Origin: Paenibacillus koleovorans NBRC 103111
GTDB lineage: Bacteria; Bacillota; Bacilli; Paenibacillales; NBRC-103111
DNA length: 64,000 bases
Assembly (NCBI RefSeq): GCF_004000845.1
Contig: NZ_BIMA01000019.1
Coordinates: 18,863-82,862, forward strand
Direction of reading: 5' to 3'
Part shown: one piece after another, positions 1 through 7,537 of the stretch
How positions within the stretch are numbered: position 1 is the stretch's first letter
Layout: each line of letters begins with the position of its first letter
Notes under the pieces: model-generated
Told to the model about the DNA's origin: nothing
Database searches by the model: none
The model's input: only the letters and a program-made list of their open reading frames with translations
Made by a program: the position numbers and the translations under genes

Positions 1-48
1 CGATTTGTTCTCTTCTCTCTTCATATTCTCACTATAGCAAAAATAAAT

Positions 49-77
49 TTGATTATCAAAGTGAAATATGCTAAATT
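49..77 (+). promoter_or_regulatory. Candidate sigma-A promoter of the VOC gene
   Basis: A -35-like TTGATT (49-54) and a -10-like TAAATT (72-77) are separated by exactly 17 nt. Each matches consensus at four of six positions. It sits directly upstream of the palindrome at 78-100, so the start site should fall inside that palindrome. Confidence 0.5.
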
Positions 78-100
78 TTCACTATGATCATCATAGTGAA
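78..100. promoter_or_regulatory. Perfect 23-bp palindrome, putative operator
   Basis: The arms TTCACTATGAT and ATCATAGTGAA are perfect reverse complements around a single central C. The palindrome begins immediately after the putative -10 box and ends 40 nt before the start codon of the VOC gene, the usual place for a repressor of the MarR or TetR type. The regulator is not identified. It may lie left of the window. Confidence 0.65.
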
Positions 101-140
101 ACCGCCGACGCAACTCCACCAAAAAAAGGAGCAATTGCAA

Positions 141-557
141 ATGACCAAAGAATTGTGGCTTAACCTTCCCGTGAAAGACGTTCAGCGCTCGAAGCAATTT
201 TTCACATCCATCGGTTTCGCGCTTAATCCGCGGTTCGGCGATTCCAACGAGGCCGCCAGCCTGCTGGTCGGTGAGAAGAGCATCGTCGTTATGCTCGTGC
301 CGGAAGCGACCTTCCGCGGCTACACGAACCACGAAGTGGCTGACACGAAGCTGGGCAGCGAAGTGCTCATCTCGATCGACGCCGAGAGCCGCGACGCGGT
401 GGACGAGCTGCTGGACAAGGTGGAAGCGGCGGGCGGCACGATCTATGGCAGGCCGAGCGACCGAACAGGCTGGATGTACGGCGCCGGGTTCGTCGACTTG
501 GACGGTCACCGTTGGAACGTGCTGTACATGGATATGAGCCAAATGCCGCAAGGCTGA
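141..557 (+). CDS. VOC family (glyoxalase/bleomycin resistance-type) protein
   Basis: A 138-residue protein starting MTKELWLNLPVK. It has the look of a single-domain vicinal-oxygen-chelate protein: short beta-alpha-beta-beta-beta modules, a helix beginning DVQRSKQFFTSIGF, and a C-terminal strand reading FVDLDGHRWNVLYMD, typical of YaeR/PhnB-like members. ATG at 141 was preferred over the upstream ATG at 84 because an AAAAAGGA site lies about 10 nt before it and the palindrome would otherwise be inside the coding region. Substrate is unknown; such proteins include dioxygenases, isomerases and antibiotic-binding proteins. Monocistronic, followed by a terminator. Confidence 0.85.
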   Translation: MTKELWLNLPVKDVQRSKQFFTSIGFALNPRFGDSNEAASLLVGEKSIVVMLVPEATFRGYTNHEVADTKLGSEVLISIDAESRDAVDELLDKVEAAGGTIYGRPSDRTGWMYGAGFVDLDGHRWNVLYMDMSQMPQG

Positions 558-586
558 CGCCGCACCGCCTCATAGCTTCATCATTC

Positions 587-610
587 ACGCCCGGGGAGAG
601 CCCCGGGCGT
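587..610 (+). terminator. Hairpin terminator after the VOC gene
   Basis: Ten-bp perfect stem ACGCCCGGGG / CCCCGGGCGT with an AGAG loop, starting 29 nt after the VOC stop codon. The following T tract is short (TTTGCGATTTC), so it may be only moderately efficient. Confidence 0.7.
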
Positions 611-624
611 TTGCGATTTCTGTG

Positions 625-651
625 ACATTAGCCTATCGTCCGCATATAGTA
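625..651 (+). promoter_or_regulatory. Sigma-K-like promoter of the collagen-like gene
   Basis: A CATATAGTA (643-651) fits the sigma-K -10 form CATAnnnTA, and an AC dinucleotide lies 16 nt upstream at 625-626. That is the spacing described for sigma-K promoters in Bacillus. Its position 39 nt before the GTG start of a collagen-like, spore-surface-type protein supports the reading. The pattern is short, so a chance match is possible. Confidence 0.45.
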
Positions 652-689
652 TCCCAAAGGGCTATAGTCCATCAGAGGAGGAACATCAA

Positions 690-1397
690 GTGCCATCATC
701 CGCATCATCCAAAAGCAAAGTTAAGATCGCGGCCAAATCGGCCGTCCGCTCCAAATTCGCGCGTACGCCGCAGCCGCAGCCATACTCGCGGCCTCAAGCC
801 GCCGCTCCGTTCACCCCGGGCGCGCCAAGCGTGGCCGTTCCGCTGGAAGTGTACCAGCAAGTCGCACAGCTGCAATCGTCGATCTTGAGCAAACAAGCCG
901 AAGCGCTGCAGCAGGAAGCTGCTTTCCGCGGAGAAATTGCGAGCCTACAGAGCGAGCTCGATACCGTCGTCGCTCCTTTCCGCTCGTTCAATCCGATCGG
1001 CGGCGGCGGCTTCAACATCCCAGGCATGCCGGGCACTAGCGGTCCGGGCTTCCCGGGCGGCCCGATGCCTGGTTTCCCAGGAACACCGGGGACACCGATG
1101 CCCGGTGCCGGCGGCACCGGCCAAGCGCCGACATCCCCACCTCCCGGGTTCATCCCGCCCAAGCCGTTCTCGCTCCAATCCGCCGGTCCCGGTGGCGCGG
1201 TAGCCTTCGTCGATCCAGGCGCGATCTCCCGCTGCCTCTTCCGCTTCACGTACATCTGGCTAGCGAACGGCCAACAGTTCTGGTTCTTCCCGATCTTCGT
1301 CGGCCCGACTTCGATCGCCGGCTTCCGCTGGACCGGCTGGACCTGGGCCTACTTCGGCATCGACTTGCGACTGATCGACGCCTTCACTTGCTCGTAA
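690..1397 (+). CDS. Collagen-like Gly/Pro-rich protein, possible spore-surface protein
   Basis: A 235-residue protein with GTG start, chosen because AGAGGAGG ends 8 nt before it. The N-terminus is basic and Ala/Ser/Pro-rich; residues about 50-90 are predicted coiled coil (VYQQVAQLQSSILSKQAEALQQEAAF). Residues about 105-150 hold imperfect Gly-X-Y repeats (GMPGTSGPGFPGGPMPGF), as in BclA-like exosporium filaments. The C-terminal 60 residues are aromatic-rich (Trp/Phe) with Cys near the end. No signal peptide is evident, consistent with mother-cell-deposited spore proteins. Likely co-transcribed with the small gene 18 nt downstream. Function is inferred from composition only. Confidence 0.7.
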   Translation: MPSSASSKSKVKIAAKSAVRSKFARTPQPQPYSRPQAAAPFTPGAPSVAVPLEVYQQVAQLQSSILSKQAEALQQEAAFRGEIASLQSELDTVVAPFRSFNPIGGGGFNIPGMPGTSGPGFPGGPMPGFPGTPGTPMPGAGGTGQAPTSPPPGFIPPKPFSLQSAGPGGAVAFVDPGAISRCLFRFTYIWLANGQQFWFFPIFVGPTSIAGFRWTGWTWAYFGIDLRLIDAFTCS

Positions 1398-1415
1398 GCG
1401 AAGGAGACGGCATCT

Positions 1416-1790
1416 ATGTGGCAAACACCAACGAACGGCGGACTGCAGCGTCCCAGCCTGATGAGCCTCATGGCCTGTATGAACCGCTGGGTCACCGTGA
1501 CGCTTCGCGACGGCACCCAGCTGCAGGTCCTCGTGACGCAGGCCGGCATGAACTATGCGACAGGCTTCGTCTCCCGCGCTTCCTACCGCGCCGTCTACTG
1601 CGGCGGTGCGGCGATCCAGAATGAGCAGCAGGCGCAGAGCTGCCTGAACCAGTGGGTGCAGGTCGAGCTGCTGAACGGCATTCGATTGAACCTGTTCCTC
1701 ACGTCCTACAACGACCGGATGATCGGCGGCGGCCTGAACCCGAGAGAGCTGATTGGCTATGCCGGCCTTCTCGCGGACTATCATTGCTGA
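1416..1790 (+). CDS. Small Cys-containing protein paired with the collagen-like gene
   Basis: A 124-residue protein with a good AAGGAG site 9 nt before ATG. It contains two copies of a similar segment: CMNRWVTVTLRDGTQLQVLVT at about 22-42 and CLNQWVQVELLNGIRLNLFLT at about 79-99. It is therefore probably an internal duplication of a small beta domain with an initial Cys. Not recognised as a named family. The tight linkage to the collagen-like gene suggests a partner, for example a spore-coat or exosporium basal component; that is inference. Confidence 0.7.
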   Translation: MWQTPTNGGLQRPSLMSLMACMNRWVTVTLRDGTQLQVLVTQAGMNYATGFVSRASYRAVYCGGAAIQNEQQAQSCLNQWVQVELLNGIRLNLFLTSYNDRMIGGGLNPRELIGYAGLLADYHC

Positions 1791-1816
1791 ACAACAGCTA
1801 CAGCGGCTCACGCAAA

Positions 1817-1857
1817 AAAAGCGGCCGACAGATCCCCATGATCTGTCGGCCGCTTTT
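1817..1857. terminator. Strong bidirectional terminator
   Basis: An 18-bp perfect stem (1817-1834 with 1840-1857, loop CCCAT) has A residues on the left and T residues on the right, so it can end transcripts from both converging genes (small protein at 1790 and ndh at 1865). Confidence 0.9.
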
Positions 1858-1864
1858 ATCTTTT

Positions 1865-3046
1865 TTAATACGCCAGCGAAGCCAATCCGTTAATATGCGT
1901 CAAGTAGCGGATATTGCTCGCTTCCTTCATGAACGTAGCCGCCGTACCCTTCAAGCGGGTTTGGTTCGCGCCGATCATGCCGATCGCGTCCTTGCGGCCG
2001 AGGCTGCCGAGCGTACCCGAGAATACCGGCTGGAACGTCTCCATTGCGCCTTCATTGAAGAAGGCGAACAGATTGTAGCCCACGAGCTCGCCCATCTGCC
2101 AAGCCAGCTGCGCCGTCGGCGGGTAAGGCCGTGCGCCTTCGCCCGGGATGACAACCGCGCTGTCGCCGGCCAGGAACACATCCTTGTGCGACGTCGACTG
2201 CAACGTCTCCGTCACGCTGGCGCGACCGCGATTCACCTCGATGCCGCAGTTCGCCACGACGGAGTTGCCTTGTACGCCGCCGGTCCAGACGAGCGTGTTC
2301 GTCTCGATCGAACGACCGTCCTTGAGCGACACGGCGGTCTTCGTCAGCTCGGTAATCGCAACGCCGACCACGAATTGCACGCCGCGCTTCTGCAGGCTCG
2401 CCATGGCGCGATCCACCAGCTCCTGCGGGAAACCCGCGAGAATCGAAGGCGCCGCTTCCACGCAATACAGCGAGATGTCCTTGTAGTCGATGCCGCGCTG
2501 ACGGCACAGCTCCGGCAGCTTGTCCGCGAATTCGCCGACCAGCTCGATGCCGGTAAGACCGCCTCCGCCGACGACGAATGTAGCGTCCGCTTTGTTGCCG
2601 GATTGTTTGTAAGCATCCAACTGAGCGGCCACATGCGCGTGAATCTTGTTCGCATCGTCAACCGACTTGAGGATGAACGAATGCTCCTGCAGCCCCGGAA
2701 TGCCGAAAAACGCCGTTTCGCTTCCGAGCGCCACAACAAGCGCGTCATACGTGTAGTAAGCGCCGCTCGCGAGCGTTACTTTTTTCTCGTCCGGCTTGAT
2801 TTCCTTCACCGTATCGATGACCAGGTTGATATTTTTCCCGCGAAGCAGCTTCTCCAGCGGCAGCGCTACATTTTTCTCCACCAGCGTGCCCGCCGCCAGA
2901 CGATGCAGCTCGGTGATGATCTGGTGCGATGGGTAACGGTTCACGAGCGTAATTCTCGCATCCGCCACGTTCAAATATTTCCGGGCTGTCAGCGCGCTCA
3001 GCAAGCCGCCGTATCCGCCGCCCAGTATCAAAATATGTTTCGACAT
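1865..3046 (-). CDS. ndh: Type II NADH dehydrogenase (NDH-2)
   Basis: A 393-residue pyridine nucleotide-disulphide oxidoreductase-fold protein. It oxidises NADH and reduces menaquinone at the inner membrane face without proton pumping. The FAD-binding GGGYGG motif is at residues 9-14, the NADH-binding motif is VVGGGGLTGIELVGE in mid-protein, and the second FAD-contacting motif is DVFLAGDSA. Length is normal for the family. It is the second gene of a two-gene operon with the DUF1641 gene, 34 nt downstream of it, as in the Bacillus subtilis yjlC-ndh operon. A Rex-like site in front of the operon suggests control by the NADH/NAD ratio. Confidence 0.93.
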   Translation of the reverse strand: MSKHILILGGGYGGLLSALTARKYLNVADARITLVNRYPSHQIITELHRLAAGTLVEKNVALPLEKLLRGKNINLVIDTVKEIKPDEKKVTLASGAYYTYDALVVALGSETAFFGIPGLQEHSFILKSVDDANKIHAHVAAQLDAYKQSGNKADATFVVGGGGLTGIELVGEFADKLPELCRQRGIDYKDISLYCVEAAPSILAGFPQELVDRAMASLQKRGVQFVVGVAITELTKTAVSLKDGRSIETNTLVWTGGVQGNSVVANCGIEVNRGRASVTETLQSTSHKDVFLAGDSAVVIPGEGARPYPPTAQLAWQMGELVGYNLFAFFNEGAMETFQPVFSGTLGSLGRKDAIGMIGANQTRLKGTAATFMKEASNIRYLTHINGLASLAY

Positions 3047-3080
3047 GGTCGATCCCCCGTTCTTCTCAAGCTGATAGTCG

Positions 3081-3536
3081 TTACTCGGATGCTTTCTGGC
3101 GCTGGCGCTCGGCGGTCACGTTCAGGAAAGCTTGCGCGAAACGCAGCGTCTTCTGGACCTGCGGGTCCTTCAGCATACGCAAAATGCCGAACAGCCCGAT
3201 CGTAGCCGACTCGGCTTGGGCGCGGTCATTCGCTTCCATGGCGGCCGAGGCGATGCCTTTGGCGGTGTCGGCTACCGGCTTCACGAATTCTTCGAGGCCG
3301 GTTTTGAAATCGTCGATCAGAACGCGGTCGGTCGCGACGCTTTGGGCAAAATCGTAGGCCTTCGTCAGCACGGTGACCATCTCCGCCAATTTCGGCAGGT
3401 TCTCCACCAGGATGGTGAGCGACTCCTGAACCTCCGGGCGAATCAATTGATCCAGAACATCTATTGAGTTCCGCCCGAGTGCGAGGTCGGCCGATTGAAC
3501 GGCGGCTGCCTCTTGATCTGCTGTTGTAGTTGACAT
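3081..3536 (-). CDS. yjlC: DUF1641 family protein (YjlC-like)
   Basis: A 151-residue acidic helical protein with the DUF1641 pattern (LDQLIRPEVQESLTILVENLPKLAEMV, followed by a C-terminal segment GLFGILRMLKDPQVQKTLRFAQAFL). Members sit beside ndh (YjlC) or formate dehydrogenase genes in Firmicutes; biochemical role is unclear. GAGGAGGAG precedes the ATG. First gene of the Rex-type operon with ndh. The gene symbol is given by synteny and family, not by a search. Confidence 0.82.
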   Translation of the reverse strand: MSTTTADQEAAAVQSADLALGRNSIDVLDQLIRPEVQESLTILVENLPKLAEMVTVLTKAYDFAQSVATDRVLIDDFKTGLEEFVKPVADTAKGIASAAMEANDRAQAESATIGLFGILRMLKDPQVQKTLRFAQAFLNVTAERQRQKASE

Positions 3537-3566
3537 GGGAACGTCTCCTCCTCGAAAACAAGCGCT

Positions 3567-3614
3567 TTGTTACTTTTTTCACAACATTATTTTACACCCA
3601 TTCCTCGGTGGCAA
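3567..3614 (-). promoter_or_regulatory. Promoter with Rex-like operator for yjlC-ndh
   Basis: Read leftward: TTGCCA (-35, 3609-3614), 17 nt, AATAAT (-10, 3586-3591). Then a Rex-like site lies at 3567-3584 over the expected start site. Written on the + strand it is TTGTTACTTTTTTCACAA. Against the Rex consensus TTGTGAA-N4-TTCACAA one half matches 7/7 and the other 5/7. In B. subtilis the yjlC-ndh operon is a known Rex target, which supports the call. Confidence 0.75.
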
Positions 3615-3768
3615 GAGAGACAATTTCCGCGTAAATGTGACTAAAGTGTGTCGAAAAAAATCGGAATTTGCCATAATGTGCAGACTCTCGCCTGTTCTTT
3701 TCAGCATCTCCAATCCCCTCCTATCCATGCATGGAAGACCCGCCAGACCGCCCTGCTGCGGAAAAGAG

Positions 3769-3804
3769 AGCAGCCTCTCCGTTCCGAGGAACGAAGAGGC
3801 TGCT
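3769..3804 (-). terminator. Terminator of the mhq operon
   Basis: Long hairpin with outer stem AGCAGCCTCT / AGAGGCTGCT and inner CGTTCC / GGAACG pairs, followed (leftward) by CTCTTTTCC. It lies 5 nt beyond the stop codon of the mhqD-like gene. Confidence 0.75.
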
Positions 3805-3809
3805 GTTAT

Positions 3810-4421
3810 TTATTGCGGGAACAGCTGCTTGTACCAAGCCGCTGCCGTCTGCACCTCGGTCTGAGTCAGCTGATGCCCGTATGCCTCCCAGTGTACGGTG
3901 ACTTGAGCGCCGGCGCCTCCGAGCAGTTGGGCCAGCTCCTCCGTCTCACGAGGCGCGCAGATCGGATCGTTGCGGCCGGCGCCGATGAACACCGGCACGC
4001 CGGACAAGTCCGGCAGCGGGACGCTGCGGATCGGCACCATCGGGTGGTGCAGAATCGCGCCGCGGAGCGCGTCCTTGTAGTGGAACAGCAGGCTGCCGGC
4101 GATGTTCGCGCCGTTCGAGTAGCCAACCGCGACGATGTTGCGCCGATCGAAGCCGTATTGCTGCGCCGCCTGGTCGAGAAAATCGTTAAGCTCCTGCGTC
4201 CTGAAGACAAGATCCTCCTCGTCGAACACCCCTTCCGCCAGTCGGCGGAAGAAGCGCGGCATGCCGTTCTCCAGGATGTTGCCTCGCACGCTGAGCACGG
4301 AGGCGCTCGGATCGATCAACCCCGCCAGCGGCAACAGATCGCGCTCCGTCCCTCCTGTCCCGTGTAGCAGCAGCAGAACAGGCGCACTCGGATTCGTTCC
4401 TTGCTGGTAGATATGCTTCAT
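3810..4421 (-). CDS. mhqD: Alpha/beta hydrolase, MhqD-like carboxylesterase
   Basis: A 203-residue protein of the phospholipase/carboxylesterase type. It has the oxyanion-region motif LLLLHGTGGTERDL at about 16-29, a nucleophile elbow GYSNGA (Ser, about residue 111), an acid in VFIGAGRNDPIC, and a catalytic His in AYGHQLT. Translation is coupled to the upstream dioxygenase gene by a TAATG overlap; the longer frame upstream is overlap only. Together with an MhqR-like regulator and a ring-cleavage dioxygenase it reproduces the content of the B. subtilis methylhydroquinone response loci. Role: probably hydrolysis of quinone- or catechol-derived products. Confidence 0.82.
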   Translation of the reverse strand: MKHIYQQGTNPSAPVLLLLHGTGGTERDLLPLAGLIDPSASVLSVRGNILENGMPRFFRRLAEGVFDEEDLVFRTQELNDFLDQAAQQYGFDRRNIVAVGYSNGANIAGSLLFHYKDALRGAILHHPMVPIRSVPLPDLSGVPVFIGAGRNDPICAPRETEELAQLLGGAGAQVTVHWEAYGHQLTQTEVQTAAAWYKQLFPQ

Positions 4422-5371
4422 TAGGCGTGATCCCCCTCCAATACGCGCACTTCGATCGGTCCCAGGTTCGTCTGAATCCGGGCGCGGTGCGGCTCGTACC
4501 AATCCGGCAGCATCAGCTTCTCGCCGAGCTCATCCGGATGCTCGTCGCGGGCGAAGCCCGGCGGGTCGGTCGCGATCTCGAACAGCAGCCCGCCTGCTTC
4601 ACGGAAGTAGATCGCGTTGAAGTACTGCCGGTCGATGATCGGCGTCGGCTGGTAGCCGTGGCGCGCCACTTCCTCGCGCCATTCGTTGTGCTGCCGGTCG
4701 TCCTTCGCTCTCCAGGCGATATGATGGACGGTGCCTGCGCCGCCGTGGCCATGCTCCATGGGCGATGCGTTCAGGTCTATGATATTTCCGATCTCGCCAT
4801 AAGAGCGGTATCGAATGAAGCCGTCCGCCTCGCCGACGCGCTCCAGCCCCATTACCCGCTCGAGCAGCGGAGCAGTCTTCTCGGGCGCCGTACTATAGAG
4901 AACGGCTCCGCCGAAGCCTTTGATCGCTTTGTCCGCAGGTACGCCGCCGAACGACCATGTGCTGAGCGCCCCTTCCTCGCGCTCCACCAGCTCCACGAGC
5001 AATCCGTCGGGATCCTGTAGATGCAAGTACGTTTCGGAGAAACGTTGCGTTTCCGTATATGCCGCCTGCAGCTTGTCGAACCGTTCTTTCCAGAACGATG
5101 TAGTGCCCGGAGGAATCGCATAAGTCGTGATGCCGACTTGACCGCCGCCGATCCTCCCCTTGCGCGAGCCAGCGAACGGGAAGAAGGTAATGATCGTGCC
5201 CGGAGTGCCGGCTTCATCGCCGAAGTACAGGTGATACACTTCCGGCGCGTCGAAGTTGATCGTTTTTTTCACGAGCCGCAGTCCGAGCAGCCCTGAGTAG
5301 AAGTCGACCGTTGCCTGCGCGTTTTGCACGAATGCCGTTATATGATGGATACCTGCTGTACGTATTGTCAT
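4421..5371 (-). CDS. mhqO: Ring-cleaving dioxygenase, MhqO/MhqA type (two VOC domains)
   Basis: A 316-residue protein with two VOC modules: N-terminal GIHHITAFVQNAQATVDFYSGLLGLRLVKKT, and C-terminal GTVHHIAWRAKDDRQHNEW with ...GGLLFEIATDPPGF. The paired His residues and the Glu of LLFEIATD are the expected metal ligands. It is of the length usual for the glyoxalase-like extradiol dioxygenases induced by quinones in Bacillus. It sits 69 nt downstream of the MarR-type gene with no separate palindrome, so it is probably co-transcribed with it. The exact mhq paralogue name is uncertain. Confidence 0.85.
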   Translation of the reverse strand: MTIRTAGIHHITAFVQNAQATVDFYSGLLGLRLVKKTINFDAPEVYHLYFGDEAGTPGTIITFFPFAGSRKGRIGGGQVGITTYAIPPGTTSFWKERFDKLQAAYTETQRFSETYLHLQDPDGLLVELVEREEGALSTWSFGGVPADKAIKGFGGAVLYSTAPEKTAPLLERVMGLERVGEADGFIRYRSYGEIGNIIDLNASPMEHGHGGAGTVHHIAWRAKDDRQHNEWREEVARHGYQPTPIIDRQYFNAIYFREAGGLLFEIATDPPGFARDEHPDELGEKLMLPDWYEPHRARIQTNLGPIEVRVLEGDHA

Positions 5372-5440
5372 ATGGAACCACTCCTTTGTTTATGTTTGAG
5401 TAAGCTGATTGCAGCATATATAGGAACAAGGATGGAAGGA

Positions 5441-5920
5441 CTACGGTTTGAACAGCTGCTGCGCTTGTTTGCCCAGCTTCTTCAGCAGGTCGGCGGCCAG
5501 TCGCCGCTCCTCCGGGGTCAAGCCGCTGACGGCGTGGCTGATCGCTTCCGCATGACCGGGAAACACTAGGCTCATGAACTGCTGGCCGGCGTCCGTGATT
5601 TCGGCGTAGATGAGCCTGCGGTCCTCCGTTGAAGCTTTGCGCTTCACGAAGCCCTTCTGCTCCAGTTTGTCGACCACGTAGGTGATGTTCCCGCTGCTCA
5701 TGAGCACCTTGCCGCCAATTTGCTGGATGGGCTGCGGCCCCTTGTGGTACAGCAGCTCGAGTACGCCGAACTCGGTGCGGTTCAGACCGTGCTTGCGAAT
5801 GTCGCGATCCGCGTGCATGTGGACCCACTGGCCGGCACGAGAAAGCGCGATGTACAGCTGCAGCGCGTCGTTGCGGCTGGAGGTGCGATCGGGATGGCGA
5901 TCGGAATCAGGAGTTTGCAT
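5441..5920 (-). CDS. mhqR: MarR family repressor, MhqR-like
   Basis: A 159-residue MarR-type winged helix protein. The core reads LNRTEFGVLELLYHKGPQPIQQIGGKVLMSSGNITYVVDKLEQKGFVKRKASTEDRRLIYAEIT, close in pattern to MhqR, the repressor of quinone detoxification genes. The first gene of the mhq-like operon; AGGTGAT precedes ATG. Its own promoter carries a palindrome over the -10 box, so autoregulation is likely. An identical palindrome controls the pirin gene at 39 kb, suggesting a small regulon. Confidence 0.85.
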   Translation of the reverse strand: MQTPDSDRHPDRTSSRNDALQLYIALSRAGQWVHMHADRDIRKHGLNRTEFGVLELLYHKGPQPIQQIGGKVLMSSGNITYVVDKLEQKGFVKRKASTEDRRLIYAEITDAGQQFMSLVFPGHAEAISHAVSGLTPEERRLAADLLKKLGKQAQQLFKP

Positions 5921-5944
5921 GTGGCATCACCTCGCTTTTTTAAA

Positions 5945-5984
5945 ATCTTAATTTTAAGATACTTAATTTGCACGTAAAAGTCAA
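5945..5984 (-). promoter_or_regulatory. mhqR promoter with 16-bp palindromic operator
   Basis: Read leftward: TTGACT (-35, 5979-5984), 17 nt, TATCTT (-10, 5956-5961). The palindrome ATCTTAATTTTAAGAT (5945-5960; 7-bp arms, 2-nt centre) overlaps the -10. It resembles the ATCT...AGAT outline of the published MhqR box. The same sequence recurs in the pirin promoter. Confidence 0.8.
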
Positions 5985-6060
5985 GCGTTTGTTCTAACGC
6001 CCTGCGAATAACGATACGGCATATCGCTATTGGCAAGAACTCGCTTTTTCTCAGCATGCC

Positions 6061-6093
6061 AAAAAACGCCCCATCCTTAAAGGATGGAGCGTT
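6061..6093 (-). terminator. Terminator of the MBL-fold gene
   Basis: Leftward hairpin AACGC-tCCATCCT / AGGATGG-gGCGTT with one mismatch, followed by TTTTTT (complement of 6061-6066). It is about 50 nt beyond the MBL gene stop codon. Confidence 0.8.
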
Positions 6094-6144
6094 CGACGCC
6101 ATACTATTCCACTTCTGCACCCGGGATCGATACCTATTCTCAGT

Positions 6145-7197
6145 TCAACCCTTCCACCACGCGGAGGCGGACAACGTGCCGCCCGCTCCGATCGGAACAA
6201 CTTCCCCGATTCGAGGTGTCGCGATGCGCACCCCGAGCTCATATGCTTGTCGCTGGGCGCGCTCCACCGGATCGGTCCAATCGTGGAGAGCCAGCGTAAA
6301 CGCCGCCCAGTGGATCGGGATCAGCACGTCGCCGCGAACGTCCAGATGCGCCTGCACCGTCTCCTCCGGCAGCATGTGGATCGCCGCCCATCGCTCGTCG
6401 TACTGCCCGCACTCCACCATAGTCAGATCGAACGGCCCGTACTTGCCCCCGATTTGCTGAAAATGAGGTCCATACCCGCTGTCCCCGCTGAAAAACACAT
6501 GCGATTGATTGCCGTGCAGCACCCAGGAGCACCACAGTGTGCCGTCGCGGCCGACCAAGCTGCGTCCGGAGAAGTGACGGGCCGGCGTACAAGCGAGCCG
6601 AATGCCCTCGAACACCGTCTCCTCCCACCAGTCCAGCTCGACGATCCGATCGGCCGGCACGCCCCAGGATTCCAGGTGGCCGCCTACGCCAAGCGGGGTG
6701 TAGAAACGCTTTACACGATCTCGAAGCAGCACAATCGTCCCATAATCGAGATGATCGTAATGGTCGTGCGACAGCAGCACCGCATCGATCGGCGGCAGCT
6801 TATCGACGGCGGCAGGCAATTCGGCGCTGAATCGTTTGCCCCCGAAGATCGGCACCGGAGAAGGCGCCCGCCCCAGCATCGGATCGATCAGCAGCGTCTT
6901 GCCGTCCAGCTTCAGGAGCACTGCGGAATGGCCGAACCAAGCGACTCGGTCATCCTCTGCGCGAACCCAAGCGTCGGCATCAAGCGGCACCGGTTGAAGC
7001 GGTTTGGCCGGCTTGCCCTTCGGATTGCCTTTGATGAATTGGCCCATCACCTTCCACTTCTCCAGGAAAGAAGCGTCAATGGCGGTCGATGTCGGAATCA
7101 GGTTGTTGAACTTGCGGCTGTCATAGTGCTGGGACTTGCTCATTCTCGCCCGGCTCGCCTCCGAAGGCTTGCCGCCAAGCGCCGGCAGAAATTTCAT
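6145..7197 (-). CDS. MBL-fold metallo-hydrolase (UlaG/NAPE-PLD-like)
   Basis: A 350-residue metallo-beta-lactamase-fold protein. The metal motif HDHYDHLD begins at H144. Other ligand regions are CTPARHFSGR, FFSGDSGYGPHF and IPIHWAAF. The WFGHSAVLLKLDGKTLLIDPML strand pattern is typical of the subgroup that includes N-acyl-phosphatidylethanolamine phospholipase D and UlaG lactonases. Many bacterial members are annotated only as Zn-dependent hydrolases, so the substrate is open. GGGGAG precedes ATG by 7 nt. Monocistronic. Confidence 0.85.
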   Translation of the reverse strand: MKFLPALGGKPSEASRARMSKSQHYDSRKFNNLIPTSTAIDASFLEKWKVMGQFIKGNPKGKPAKPLQPVPLDADAWVRAEDDRVAWFGHSAVLLKLDGKTLLIDPMLGRAPSPVPIFGGKRFSAELPAAVDKLPPIDAVLLSHDHYDHLDYGTIVLLRDRVKRFYTPLGVGGHLESWGVPADRIVELDWWEETVFEGIRLACTPARHFSGRSLVGRDGTLWCSWVLHGNQSHVFFSGDSGYGPHFQQIGGKYGPFDLTMVECGQYDERWAAIHMLPEETVQAHLDVRGDVLIPIHWAAFTLALHDWTDPVERAQRQAYELGVRIATPRIGEVVPIGAGGTLSASAWWKG

Positions 7198-7537
7198 GTC
7201 GCTCTCCCCTATCGCTATCGAACATGTCTTTGTCGATCATTGTAGGGGAACCGCGCAGCGTAGTCAATTAAACCGGGGCAGGCACACCCATCGCGATCCA
7301 TTCCTCCTTGGACGGACCATAGGTTAAGTGCGTTGTTCCTCTATCAGCTTACCTCAGCGCCACTGACAGCTGTTTGTCAGTATTTCTCGGGTCCTCTAAA
7401 ATGTATTCGAACGAGGATTTCCCCGGCAGGCGCGACTTTGCGATACAATGGGAGTAATTCGACACACGCTTGACTTACAGCTGTAATAGGCTGGGGGCAT
7501 ACTCGGTCGCATGGGGCGGAAATGGGAGGAACGGAAC

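Noticed and set aside
1652..3205. 517-residue + strand frame opposite ndh
   Set aside because: It is Arg/Ala/His-rich, lies antisense to the well-supported NDH-2 gene and has no ribosome site; a shadow of GC-rich coding DNA.
5214..5828. 204-residue - strand frame over mhqR and mhqO
   Set aside because: Different frame of two recognisable genes with low-complexity Arg/Gly composition; no family pattern.
6145..7197. PhnP phosphodiesterase for the C-P lyase pathway
   Set aside because: The MBL-fold protein is longer than PhnP, has the NAPE-PLD/UlaG-like pattern and is 13 kb from the phn operon.
6247..7245. 332-residue + strand frame opposite the MBL gene
   Set aside because: Antisense to a gene with an intact HxHxDH motif; His/Arg-rich composition typical of shadows.
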